The position numbers and the translations under genes were made by a program. DNA of 64,000 nucleotides, taken from Epiperipatus broadwayi (taxonomy: Eukaryota; Onychophora; Udeonychophora; Euonychophora; Peripatidae). Below are positions 1 through 10,038 of the stretch, piece after piece. The stretch's first letter is position 1. Each line of letters starts with the position of its first letter. Below the pieces are notes generated by a model. The model saw only the letters and a program-made list of their open reading frames with translations. It did not search any database and was not told where the DNA came from. The DNA lies in the NCBI GenBank assembly GCA_028023455.1, contig JAQFVV010012418.1, positions 4,459,244-4,523,243 on the forward strand, written 5' to 3'.

Positions 1-960
1 CCATTACTTTTTAATATATATATGTATATTAATGATCTTAAGTCTTATCTACAATATTCTCATCTCCTATGTTATGTGGATGATTGTAAGATTTTTAGAC
101 ATATTTATTCTATTCATGATTGTTTATTGTTTCAGGATAATAATAATTTTTCGAAATGGTATGGAAATAATAAAATAATAGTCAATGTAGACAAATGTTC
201 CTGGTATTTTACTCTAATAAATCTGAAATTTTAAGATTTGAATATTATATTAATTTTAAAATAAAATCTGGTGATACTGTTAGAAATCTTGGAATTATAT
301 TTTCTAGTAATGATTCCTTTCATCATCATATAGAATCAATAATAAATAAAGCCCTCAAGATGGTGGGAGCTATTTATAACATGGTAATGTTTTTGAATAG
401 TCCACTAAATATAAACTTTTTCTATCTTTGGTTCTTCCTATTTTGGAATTTGGGTCTGTTTTATGGAATTTTCATTCACAAATAGACAAGTAAAATATGG
501 TTGGTTTTTAAAAAAAATTTTTTAGGTTTTGTCAACTGAAAAGTGATTGTAAAATGTCTCTTGTAGCAAGGAGGAAAGCTAGGGATATGAAGTTTTTATA
601 CAAAGTCATTACTGAAAAATATTTTTTATAACATGATCTCAAAACTACATTTGAATTATTGTAAGTATGAAATTCATGCCCATAATTATTTTTTAATTGA
701 AACTTGTAGAAGTGATACTTTAAATTTTTTCCTATTCTTTCGTCTGCCTAATACTTACAATTCAGATTTTGTTAATGAAAATCTTTTTCAACTCAATATT
801 AATGATTTTTCAGAGGTGGTTAAAAATATAATATATAATTCGCGATTTTATTATTATTATTATTATTTTTACTATTCCTTTAAAACATATAGTATATACC
901 TTTTTTATGTGCAATCTGTATTCTTTTGGCTGTAAACATGTACATTAAATAATAATTGAA
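1..960 (+). pseudogene. 3' part of a Jockey-like non-LTR retrotransposon (RT palm/thumb to tail), broken
   Basis: The window opens inside a reverse transcriptase. The first frame carries the catalytic Y-V-D-D box at about 73-84, followed by a conserved stretch rich in N-V-D-K-C. A frame change near 195-235 leads into a second frame with a K-S-G-D-T-V-R-N-L-G-I-I-F segment and an H-H-I-E-S-I-I-N-K-A helix, the usual thumb region after the active site in Jockey/CR1-type LINEs. More frame changes follow; about 560-830 still resembles the C-terminal tail of such proteins (R-R-K-A-R-D-M-K-F-L-Y, then F-R-L-P-N-T-Y-N). The 3' end runs into short ATT and TTGAA-like repeats near 850-980, as expected for a LINE tail. 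It is inactive, with several frameshifts and stops, and its 5' part lies outside the window. The Jockey-like assignment is by motif resemblance only. Confidence 0.7.
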
Positions 961-1057
961 TTGAATTATTATTATTATTGAATAACGCTTACACATTCCT
1001 TTTATAAATAATAAAATTAAAATATATACAAAATAATATTACAATTATCCAAAAATC

Positions 1058-2005
1058 CGTAAATAATATTTCTATAGTATAATTTTCACTGCACCACTCT
1101 CATGCATGGTAGAGACTGATTTCTAACTGCTTTTAACATCTTATGGAGGGGTGTAATTTTAAATGACAAAGACATGTGAAAAAGATGTATGATCCCCAGG
1201 ATGCACATTTCATGCTGAACCAGCATCCATTAATTGGCCCCTCACAATTTCTTCCACATAACTTTATTATTGTTCAGTATATATAGATGGCCAATTACTG
1301 CAGTTTTAATAGATAAGTATCAAACTTACTGCCCTCATAATTTTGATTTGAACCATTTAATGAAAGTATATTAATAATTTTTATTGGTCACTTATTAGAC
1401 CAGAGATTATCCACTTAATGAATAACATATCTTTGGTCATATGTTTATGATTACACCTTTCCATAAGATGTTAAAGTTGGATAGAAACCAATCCTTATCT
1501 TGCATGAGAGTAGTATAGTGAAAATTACACTGCAAAAATATTATTCATTAATTGGATAATCTCTAACCTAATGAATGACTTATAAAAATTATTAATATAC
1601 TTCCATTAAGTGGTTTGTGTCAAAGTTGTAAGGGCAGTAAGTTTGATAATTATATATTAAAACTGTAGTAATTGGCTATATATATATAATATATATATTT
1701 TAAACAATCATCCATGTTTTAGGGAAGAGATTGTGATCTGGGCCAGCTGATGGGTGCTGGTTCAGCATAAAATGTGCATTTTGGAGATCTGCATCTTTTT
1801 CAAGTGTCTTTGGTCATATATTTATGATTACACATCTCCCCAAGGTGTTAAAAGTGAATAGAAATTAGTCCCTACCTTAGATAAGAATGGTGTAGTGAGA
1901 TGAGAAGGGTGTAGTGAAAATTACACTACAGAAATATTATTCTTTAAGTGGATAATCTCTAGTCTAATGAGTGATTAATAAAAAATATCAATATACTCCT
2001 ATAAG
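1058..2005. mobile_element. Nested modular fold-back MITE cluster
   Basis: Four modules recur in both orientations. Module A (1058-1162) is inverted at about 1440-1547 and again at about 1811-1945. Module B (about 1165-1258) is inverted at about 1705-1805. Module C (about 1260-1345) is inverted at about 1613-1695. Module D (about 1350-1430) is inverted at about 1548-1612, with a second inverted copy at about 1946-1995. The order A-B-C-D-A'-D'-C'-B'-A'-D' reads as one fold-back element inserted into or rearranged with a relative. No coding potential is seen. A related A/D copy lies at 63655-63905 and a B-like piece at about 29840-29900. Superfamily not assigned. Confidence 0.65.
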
Positions 2006-4966
2006 TTTTTTAGTTAATAAATACCTTTCAATTTTCTTTTCATGTCTACGATTTTAATTATGAACTTTAAATAATAATTAATTGAAGTTTAATCAGAACA
2101 AAGATAAAAATTGCCCCAGCTACAATCAGTTTTTTTTCCACCTCAAGTAATGTTTTATTACATAAATTCCTCTGCTGCAAATTTAAACTCTATTCTTTAG
2201 ATAGAACTAAATGTTAATAATTAAAAGATTATAATAAAATAAAAACAAAATTATTAAGAAGAAGAACTGTACTTGCATCCAATTATTAATTAATATTAAT
2301 CGTAATTTTTTTAAAAGATTTAATTTCTGTGATATGTAAGGGCATAGTTTTTGTAAATAATAGACGTGAAATATTTTGAATTATAAAATCTGATCTATAC
2401 TTTACATGCATTTCATTAAATAATTACTAAATTATTCTTTAAATTATTATTTTATATATTTTATTAGAATAGAATTCTGGTCTCTAGTTTTTCTGTATGT
2501 ATTATCCTTTAAATATTATGGATTGAGAGTTCATTATATTTTATTAACAAATATACATAGCAATGGATCTTTAGAGACATTATTCTTAACAACTATATGC
2601 AAATATAACTTACAAACAAAATTTATACAATAAATTAGATTATATAAATATAACTGCACAATATGTGCAGTTATTTTATACATCATCATAATATAGTTAG
2701 TTAAAAAATATAGAAATAACATAAACTATATGTTATATTTAACTAAGAGCTATATTGAATCTCAGAGTAATATTTGTATGTCCAGATTGTTTCCAAACAG
2801 TAAAAATATTATACCAGATAGCCTACATCAAATATTTATTATAAGTGGGTGACACCAGGCTTCTTTAGCCTATAATATTTATTTTGAGTGACTAGATATG
2901 TATTAAGGGTGCCTATACCACTATTCGTCAATATAGGTGTTAATTATTGCCACTAGGTCATGGAAAGAGATATTTATTCAAATAAACAATTGATAGGTAG
3001 ACAACAACAAACAAACATCAGGCAAATGTAACTATTAATAATAATGTTTATTAAAGAAAAAAAATAAAAAAGTAAATGAAATAACTTTTATTGACAGATG
3101 GTTCTGAACTAATTTAATTTAAATACTTCCATAAATTGAGTATGACTCTTTTTATATAGCTAATAGAATTGACAGTTGACTTCTATTACTTTTTCTTCCC
3201 TCTAAATTAACTTTTAACACATTTACTTACATGCAATAGATGTATGCATAAACTTTGAAATAACATTAATTATATTGCGAAAATATTTACAGATTTTATT
3301 ATGCAACCAGCTCATATGTGCTGAAATTTTTTAATTAGGTTCACGCATTGTAAAACACCCAACATGAGGAAAAGATAATGAAAAATAATAAATAAAGATC
3401 ATGACTTACCTGAATTAAATATAAGTGACAAATATATAAAATACATGGGAAGTTTTTCTAAGCATGATCCATGTGAAAGTAATAAGGACCACAACTTTAG
3501 GAGTAGACAACCCAGGTTAAGAGCATATATAAAAATGACCCTGGCAGAAATGTTGCCGACCAAAGGCTAAAGCAGAATCCACCAAAATATAGCAGTAAAT
3601 ATAATGATAAGTAAAAGGCCCTACAGACAAATAAATTTTGAGTGGTATATATGCACACACTCTCAAGCAAAACACTCATTTTTCTTTATAGACACTTATT
3701 ATAAAATAGCAAGCACAAGCCTGCCAAAATTTTTAACACGTCTAAAACTTATTATACACACATATATAATCTAACTGTTTATGTCAGTTTTAACATTATT
3801 TAAGAACAAGTATTTCGGCAGAATATTAATCTAGATTTGCTTTTAATAACATAATAATTTTTGTTTGCTACAAAAATTTAGGTTTCTAATAATCATAAAA
3901 AGGGAGGGGAGAGAATCTATTAACTTGAGAATAGCAATAAAAACATTCTTAAACTATAGGGATTTATTCTTAACTGTCAAAACTTTAATGCAATAATGGG
4001 GTATATTTAATGCATGCTCATAAATAATAAAAATAAGGCATCTATAAAAGAATGGAATTAATAATACAAATATAAACTTGTGTGTTAATACAATTATATA
4101 AAAATTACTCTTAATCATACTTTTCATATGCATTGAGTGAGAATTTTCATAAGCCTTTATACTGTAGTATGTGCATTTTCCTATATACATTATAATATAA
4201 AATTTTAGTTCAAAAAAATTTCATAGATGTCAAGAAAATCAAAACATTCTTCAAAACAATAGAATTTAGTTTAGCTCCACCCTGAAAAATCTCTCTATTA
4301 TATTCTGACAAGTTTTGTCATCACCATTTTTACAACATTGTTTAAAGAAAATAGTTTGAATAATCAAAAATGCAAATTTTTTACAATTCTACATATTTTT
4401 ATATAATAATTTTTACAATATTTATTAGAAATCAAAAATTTATTTTGAATGGAAATATTTTATTTTCAAAAATAGAATGTTATATTAGCAGATAATGCAA
4501 ATATGCTTTAAAGCTATATAGAAGCTTAGCTTTCACATAAGCAATCTAACTATAATAATGAGTATGAAAATATAAATATTAAAAAAAAATTAAATTTTTA
4601 AAGCATGTTTCATTAGATATAAGAGAAATAAATAAATATTTGTTCACATTTTTTAAAAAATGACAAATAATGAAGATTTCATTGATTTTGTAAAATGAAA
4701 ATATTTCCAGAAATGATGATGTATAATCTTTTTGTTTTGATTACTATCTCATTTTTTAAAAATATTTGTGCAAGAAAATGTGAACATTTAAAATTTATTT
4801 TGGTAAACAAGAATATCTATCAAATGAAGTCAAATTTATTATTTTCTGCTTAGTAATAATAGTTTAATCTTAAATTTTATGTTGAACCTATGAACGAAAA
4901 CAATGAAATCTTGAAGGAACATCAGAGAGTTAATCTAAAATTTCTTCTAATAAAACATACATAGAC
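2006..4966. other. No gene recognised; AT-rich intergenic or intronic DNA
   Basis: No open frame here resembles a known protein, and the three short frames of 60-78 codons have no recognisable motif. The only structure noted is a weak inverted repeat: about 4628-4672 pairs imperfectly with about 4750-4802, around a shared TTGTTCACATTTT-like core. The interval ends at the left border of LTR element A. Confidence 0.5.
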
Positions 4967-5256
4967 TGAAACAGACAGATCGAAGAACCGATCTTCGTTT
5001 CATGTGTTTTAAGTACGGTAATTCGAACCACTATCTGCCCGCAGTGAGATTTGTCTATTTTCAGTCATAATAAAAAAATTAGTTATATATTTTAAGTTTT
5101 GTAAATCAATATGTAAGATTCCGTATATAAATGTCACAAACCATGAAATGATATTTCGTGTGTGCGTGGTTTGTGGATTTGTATCAATGTAATTTAAAGT
5201 TCATTGCGGGCGTATTTGGTTAAATTTTAGCTTTTTGTAAAATTATACAAAGTCAT

Positions 5257-5303
5257 TTAAAAATACTGATCAAAAGTCACATTCCTTTGATCAGTGTTTT
5301 TAA
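5257..5303 (+). other. Strong hairpin inside the LTR of element A
   Basis: The core arms ACTGATCAAA (5265-5274) and TTTGATCAGT (5286-5295) are perfect reverse complements around an 11-nt loop. They extend outward through TTAAAAA/TTTTTAA with one T-G pair, giving about 18 paired positions. The same structure is conserved in the 3' LTR at 10329-10375. It may be a regulatory or packaging structure; function unknown. Confidence 0.6.
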
Positions 5304-6833
5304 TTAAAATCTAAATTACAAAATGTACAGAGTAATTAAATTGTATTCGAAATTAGTTAAGGAATTTATATTTGTAATTACCGTGTCAATTTAAAAATTG
5401 CGTATCAAAGTAAAAGGACAATGGGAACGGATAATTAATGTTGTATGGTCAAGCTGGATGGCTGGAGGCTAGAGAAAGTAGGAGGAGCTTAAACACAAAA
5501 GCAGGCGGAAAGGTCAATCGAGGAGATCTTAGAGAAAAACTTATTCTAACTTTTGACGTGGTTGAGAGAAGTAGTCTTAAGACAGCACTGCAGCTGCTTG
5601 AGTAATTCCTAGAACTTTGTTAAGAAGCTCACCTGTAAACCGCAATGTTGAGGGGCTAAGTGACAGGAGCTGATCTCTGTCCTGCCAAATTGAATCTTCG
5701 TGCCGCTGTCTGATCATGTTGTTTGTGCTTCATAGTTTCCAGCTTCCAATCTCCAAATTGACAATGCCTTGCAAATAACTTTCAAAATGCGCACCTACGT
5801 TCGTCGGAAATATCAATCGGGAAAAGCCAAGCCGGATGAAGAAAGAAGAGTAACTGTGTTACACGAACTTTTAACTTTCTCCCGAGCTTAATGTGATCAA
5901 TCAAATAAATTACATGTAAGTTTTTATGTCGTTTATAATGCTATTGTTTAACCTGTCAGTAAATTTTCTTTTCTTTTAATCCTCTGCTCTAGTCTTTAGA
6001 AATAAATTATAAAAATTGTAATTAAGAGTAATAGTTATAAAAATTGTAATTAAGAGTAATAATAATTCAAATGAATGCATTTATATTTTTTTTGTGTTGC
6101 GTATTCCATAAACAAACGATGCCAATAGTAATATTTCCCAACTCTGTGTAAAACTAGTGTACAATAATGATCAAGTTATTTTAAAGGTAAATTTCGTTTC
6201 CTGAAGTAAATATTCTTTTATATTTCGAGTTGGTAAATGTTAAATCTTTTTTTTATTCTAGTTTAAGTTGTCATATAATTGCAGTCTAAGGTTCAATGTT
6301 AAATATATATATTGTTTTAAAGTGTTATATTAATGTCATGTGTGATATGAGAAATAACTCACTGTATAATTTAATACTATCGCTACCGCCTGTCAACCTG
6401 GAGGGTTAAGGGTTTCAGAGTAAATTTAATTAATTATTGTTCTCGCGGTCAGTTAATTCCGCTATATTTTATTGGGATAAGGGTCTCAGCCTGTGGCGTA
6501 GAAATAGACGAATAGATTCCAGGTTTTGTATAATTTCTGTTAAAAATCCACTTCAAATACTCGTCCTTGATGTCTGTGGCAATGCCTTCCCTTCGCTGAA
6601 GTTAACGTCTCGCCATTCTACCATTGGGGATTGAAAGCAGTTTCTTTCCCTGGTAATCTCTTGGATCACCGGGTTCGAAATGATCCCGGCTGGTTGTCGT
6701 GTCCCGGAGCTACTTGGGGGCATTAAGCCTTGTCAAAGTACAAGCCGCCCGGTATTCCGTTAATGCACCGCAAGTGATTACTGTAGGGCTCTTGAATCTA
6801 GGCAACCACCAGTACATCTATCTTCCATGCCGT

Positions 6834-6870
6834 GTTTATATAAAACCACCTCCAACTGTCCATCTACGTA
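6834..6870 (+). promoter_or_regulatory. Possible core promoter in LTR of element A
   Basis: TATATAAAACC begins near 6835, and a pyrimidine-rich initiator-like TCCATCT lies about 25-30 nt downstream. If used, U3 would be about 1.9 kb and R-U5 about 0.6 kb. A second TATATAA at about 5124 is an alternative. Motif evidence only. Confidence 0.35.
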
Positions 6871-7470
6871 ACGGCTCGAGTCTATTCGAATAAAATAAGT
6901 TAGTAAAACCCTTTTTGATAAATATCTTTTCAATGCTCAATACTCTGATTCTCTTAGCCACCCGTCAGTCATCTAACTACACAGCTATTGGCATGAGTTT
7001 GTTCACGAAATAAAATGATTGTTAAAGACTAGTAGCTAAATACCAGAGGATTCATGGAAGTCTTACCGTACTGTTGAATGTTATATTTATATGCTTTCTA
7101 ATTTTTCTTATTAAACGCTTTATTTAATCTACCTTTTGTGTCCTCCACCTTATTACTCTTGAGTCTAGGTAGCCACTTACTGTCTGTATGGGCAACTTAA
7201 ATATATACGTTACATGAATGACCGTTCCAATATCTAGAGAATAAATAAATCTATATCATTAACTGTAAGAATTAGTCTATGTTCTGAGCTGAGCTAGAAA
7301 AGGGATAACCCCGTGCTGTTATAAAGTCATCATCGGTTGGTCATACCGGGGTTTGGGTTTGAATTCAGTTGGCGTTTTGGAATTTATTCTTAAGCGTGGG
7401 CTGGGTTTGAACTCGGGTACTGTGTATGAGTAAGCATGGTGGATTTATACCGGTACAGTTATTAAATTTT

Positions 7471-7495
7471 TGGACGCCCTCCGTGGTGCTCCGAT
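7471..7495 (+). other. Candidate primer-binding site of element A
   Basis: Starts with TGG, the complement of a tRNA CCA end, 13 nt after the 5' LTR. It continues with a GC-rich stretch (ACGCCCTCCGTGGTGCTCCG) resembling the acceptor plus T-arm complement used by Ty3-like elements. The tRNA species was not identified. Confidence 0.45.
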
Positions 7496-7814
7496 GAAGA
7501 AATCTCCCACACCCTGCAGAGTGAACGAGAGTAAACAGTTAAATGACAAAAATATTCGATTTTTTTTTGTTGTTTGTCATAATATTGATATGTATTTGGC
7601 GTATTAAAATGCGCAAGTTAAAACTATAGTTGAGTGAAACAGTTAATATAAAAGTTTTTTTTTCCCCTTACACCAAGTTTCAGTGAATAGACTATTTCCA
7701 AAGATCGTTAAGAAACAAAGTGAGATTTTTTGAAAAGAGAGCGGAAGCGATTTTGTGCGTTTATTTAATTAAAATAAACGAGTGTTAGGCCATAAATTTT
7801 TTTTGCGAGTTTAT

Positions 7815-8035
7815 TCTTGTTGTTTAAAAGTTTTCGGAAAAAAGCAAAGAAGTAGAATTGATTCCATGTTTTAAAAATAAAAACGTGTACGCATATAGAT
7901 ATTGTGTACGCATATATATATATATTTTTTGTGTTGTTTAAAAATATTTTTTTTCAAAGAAGGAAAAAAGTAAAGAAGTAGGATTATCTTTATGTTTTAA
8001 AAATAAAAACGTGTGCGCATATATATATGTATAAT
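7815..8035 (+). repeat. Diverged tandem duplication in the gag leader of element A
   Basis: Two adjacent units of about 110 bp share a GTTGTTTAAAA start, an AAAGAAGTAG core and a TTTTAAAAATAAAAACGTGT segment followed by CGCATATATA. The second unit begins near 7930. The stretch lies between the primer-binding site and the gag frame, where packaging signals usually sit. No ORF. Confidence 0.55.
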
Positions 8036-8690
8036 ATAAAAATCTTATCAGAGAGTTAATATTAATCGTTCCCTATATAAAACATTAAGTCTTAAATCAA
8101 ATGATTATTAGGTCATGTAAAAAGTATATATTTGGGGGATCAGTGGATTAAACGATCTATTGGTCACATGTTGCTGGCTGGCGCCTTTCAAATAAATTTG
8201 TCAGCAAACATGTTTGTCAATGCAGCAGTGGTGAGTCTTGTTGGGTTCAAAGGAGAGAATGGTAATCTATAAATAAAAAGAGAGAATTACTGACAGAAAT
8301 ACAAAAAAAAAAAAAATACTATGTTATGTACCCATTATTAATATGTTTATATTATAGGACTGAGGAGAACAGTGCGAACTGGGTGAAATTAAGTTCTTTT
8401 TTCCCTGTATTTTTTTTGTAAGGATTTAAACATGTCATGTTGTATATACTTAAATAAAAAAAAATGAAAAAAATATTAACAGTGAAAAGCTTGGATAACA
8501 GAAACCATACGGAACGTAGGCGAAGGAAGAAAAGAGAGAAAGGAAGGAAGCCACACAAACAGTATCAGCAGCGGGGGAGGATTTGGCACTAGGAGCAGGG
8601 ATCAGTATCTTTATGTATCTATACAAATCAAAGTGTTATACAAAGCGAATTCTTATGCTGGAGACATTTATAAGTAGAAACGAACAGGAA

Positions 8691-9812
8691 ATGGCAGAAA
8701 TAGAAGGAAGCGAGCATGTGTCCGCGACTGGTGCAGAGACGTCGGACACATCCAGCGACCACGAAATTGTGTTTAAGACGTTTCAGGATAAAAAAAAAAG
8801 TTTTGGACGATCAGAGAGGAACACCAAACAGAGGGAGCGCGATCGCGATAGGAAGTTTGACGCGATCCTCCAGGAGATGAGGGAGGACAGGAAGATCATG
8901 ATGGCGATGATGGCGAGGATGTTAAGGATTGAAGAATGGCGTATGGGGTCGGACGTTAAAACAGGTAGGGAAGGTAAAGCAAATATTAGTGCGAGGAAGG
9001 GAGAAGAGGACCAAACCATTCCGATGAGATTAGACACTCTGAGCGAAGTAGCCATCGAAGAGAAGACAGGCCAGGACCTAGACATCGAAAATGTTGAATT
9101 AGAAAGGCAAACCGAGGCGCAGGGCCAGCGTGAAAACCTCATAGCGACAATTGGGACTAGTGACAAGGAAAAAGAAATAAAAAGAGAGCAGGCCGTAGAC
9201 ACACCAACAAGGGTGATTAACATTCCTCACGTGGGATCATCTATCCAGATTCAGACGTTTAGAGGAGACCCCGGGGAAAATCCAGCCGTGCATCTGGACA
9301 GCATTAGAGAATTTCTGTGCTTTCACCCGATGAGCGAAAAGGAGAGGGTAACGGTCGCCAGCCATTATCTGAGGGAATCTGCGAAGGCATGGTGGAAATT
9401 ATTGAAACAACCACCGAGTACGATGCGAGGCTACGAAGAAGCCATTTTGAAAAGGTATTGGAGTGTGGAGAAACAGGAGGGACTGTTACACAAGTTCTCG
9501 AATTTGAAGTACGACGAAAGTAGCAGACAGAGTTTTGCAGCTTTCTTCACGCACCAAGCGATGATATTTAAATCCCTCACCGCTTTTAACTACACGGAGC
9601 AGCACATTACTCGTATCGTCGTACATAACTTACCACCGTGGGTGAGAAGGATAATGCTGGGGAGTTGCCCCATGTCGTTCGAAAACGCTGTAGAACTGCT
9701 AAACCAGATCGACTATGGGGACTTGTATCCAACAAAAAGAGAATGGGAACAGTGCAGTTATAATACCAGGCCATTAAAACCCTATATACCTCCCGACCCA
9801 GGGAGAAGGTAG
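8691..9812 (+). CDS. Gag-like capsid protein of LTR element A
   Basis: Encodes about 373 residues from the preferred start at 8691, which has G at -3 and G at +4. The frame is open from 8583, with further ATGs at 8613 and 8655, so the N-terminus is uncertain. Order of regions: an acidic Ser/Thr-rich N-terminus; a highly basic R-E-R-D-R-D-R segment; a Met-rich helix (K-I-M-M-A-M-M-A-R-M); a charged linker; then a C-terminal half resembling the Retrotrans_gag/capsid fold, with F-R-G-D-P-G-E-N-P, A-K-A-W-W-K-L-L and an F-A-A-F-F helix. No CCHC zinc knuckle follows, and the protein ends in a Pro-rich tail, so a normal nucleocapsid is missing. It is the only long frame in the element and lacks stops, suggesting recent constraint or recent insertion. 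Family-level similarity is inferred from motif layout. Confidence 0.8.
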   Translation: MAEIEGSEHVSATGAETSDTSSDHEIVFKTFQDKKKSFGRSERNTKQRERDRDRKFDAILQEMREDRKIMMAMMARMLRIEEWRMGSDVKTGREGKANISARKGEEDQTIPMRLDTLSEVAIEEKTGQDLDIENVELERQTEAQGQRENLIATIGTSDKEKEIKREQAVDTPTRVINIPHVGSSIQIQTFRGDPGENPAVHLDSIREFLCFHPMSEKERVTVASHYLRESAKAWWKLLKQPPSTMRGYEEAILKRYWSVEKQEGLLHKFSNLKYDESSRQSFAAFFTHQAMIFKSLTAFNYTEQHITRIVVHNLPPWVRRIMLGSCPMSFENAVELLNQIDYGDLYPTKREWEQCSYNTRPLKPYIPPDPGRR

Positions 9813-10024
9813 AAATAACAAAATGATAACCCGGTAAGCGACCACGGTGACATGCATATGATAATGAGTAAAGGAACTACGGTAATTCACCCAATTTTGT
9901 AAATATTAATTTCAAACCCTCACCCAGACTGTTCTCCGAGGTCAATCAAATGTTGTAAAAAAAAAAAAAAAAATGTTAACCAGAGAATTATGTATAATCA
10001 TTTTTTTTGTTGTTTTTTTTTTAT

Positions 10025-10038
10025 AAAGTGAGAAGAAA
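10025..10038 (+). other. Candidate polypurine tract of element A
   Basis: AAAGTGAGAAGAAA lies directly upstream of the 3' LTR, where second-strand priming occurs in LTR elements. It is nearly all purine, with one T. Confidence 0.55.

Larger units (their letters stand above)
4967..7457 (+). repeat. 5' LTR of element A
   Basis: 2,491 bp, identical in length to the 3' LTR at an offset of 5,072. Starts TGAAAC and ends GGTACA. Contains an 18-bp-stem hairpin at 5257-5303, a 28-bp-period tandem duplication at 6007-6060, a TATA-like box at about 6835 and several AATAAA-type motifs (about 6889, 7008, 7240). Two small open frames (6437-6634 and 6699-6893) also occur in the 3' copy, but they match nothing recognised. 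It is clearly more GC- and CpG-rich than the surrounding DNA. Confidence 0.92.

Noticed and set aside
6437-6893. Two small open frames conserved in both LTRs of element A
   Set aside because: The LTRs are 99.6% identical, so conservation is uninformative, and no protein motif is recognised.
8783-9223. 146-codon minus-strand frame opposite gag
   Set aside because: Antisense shadow of the gag frame; hydrophobic composition follows from the complement.
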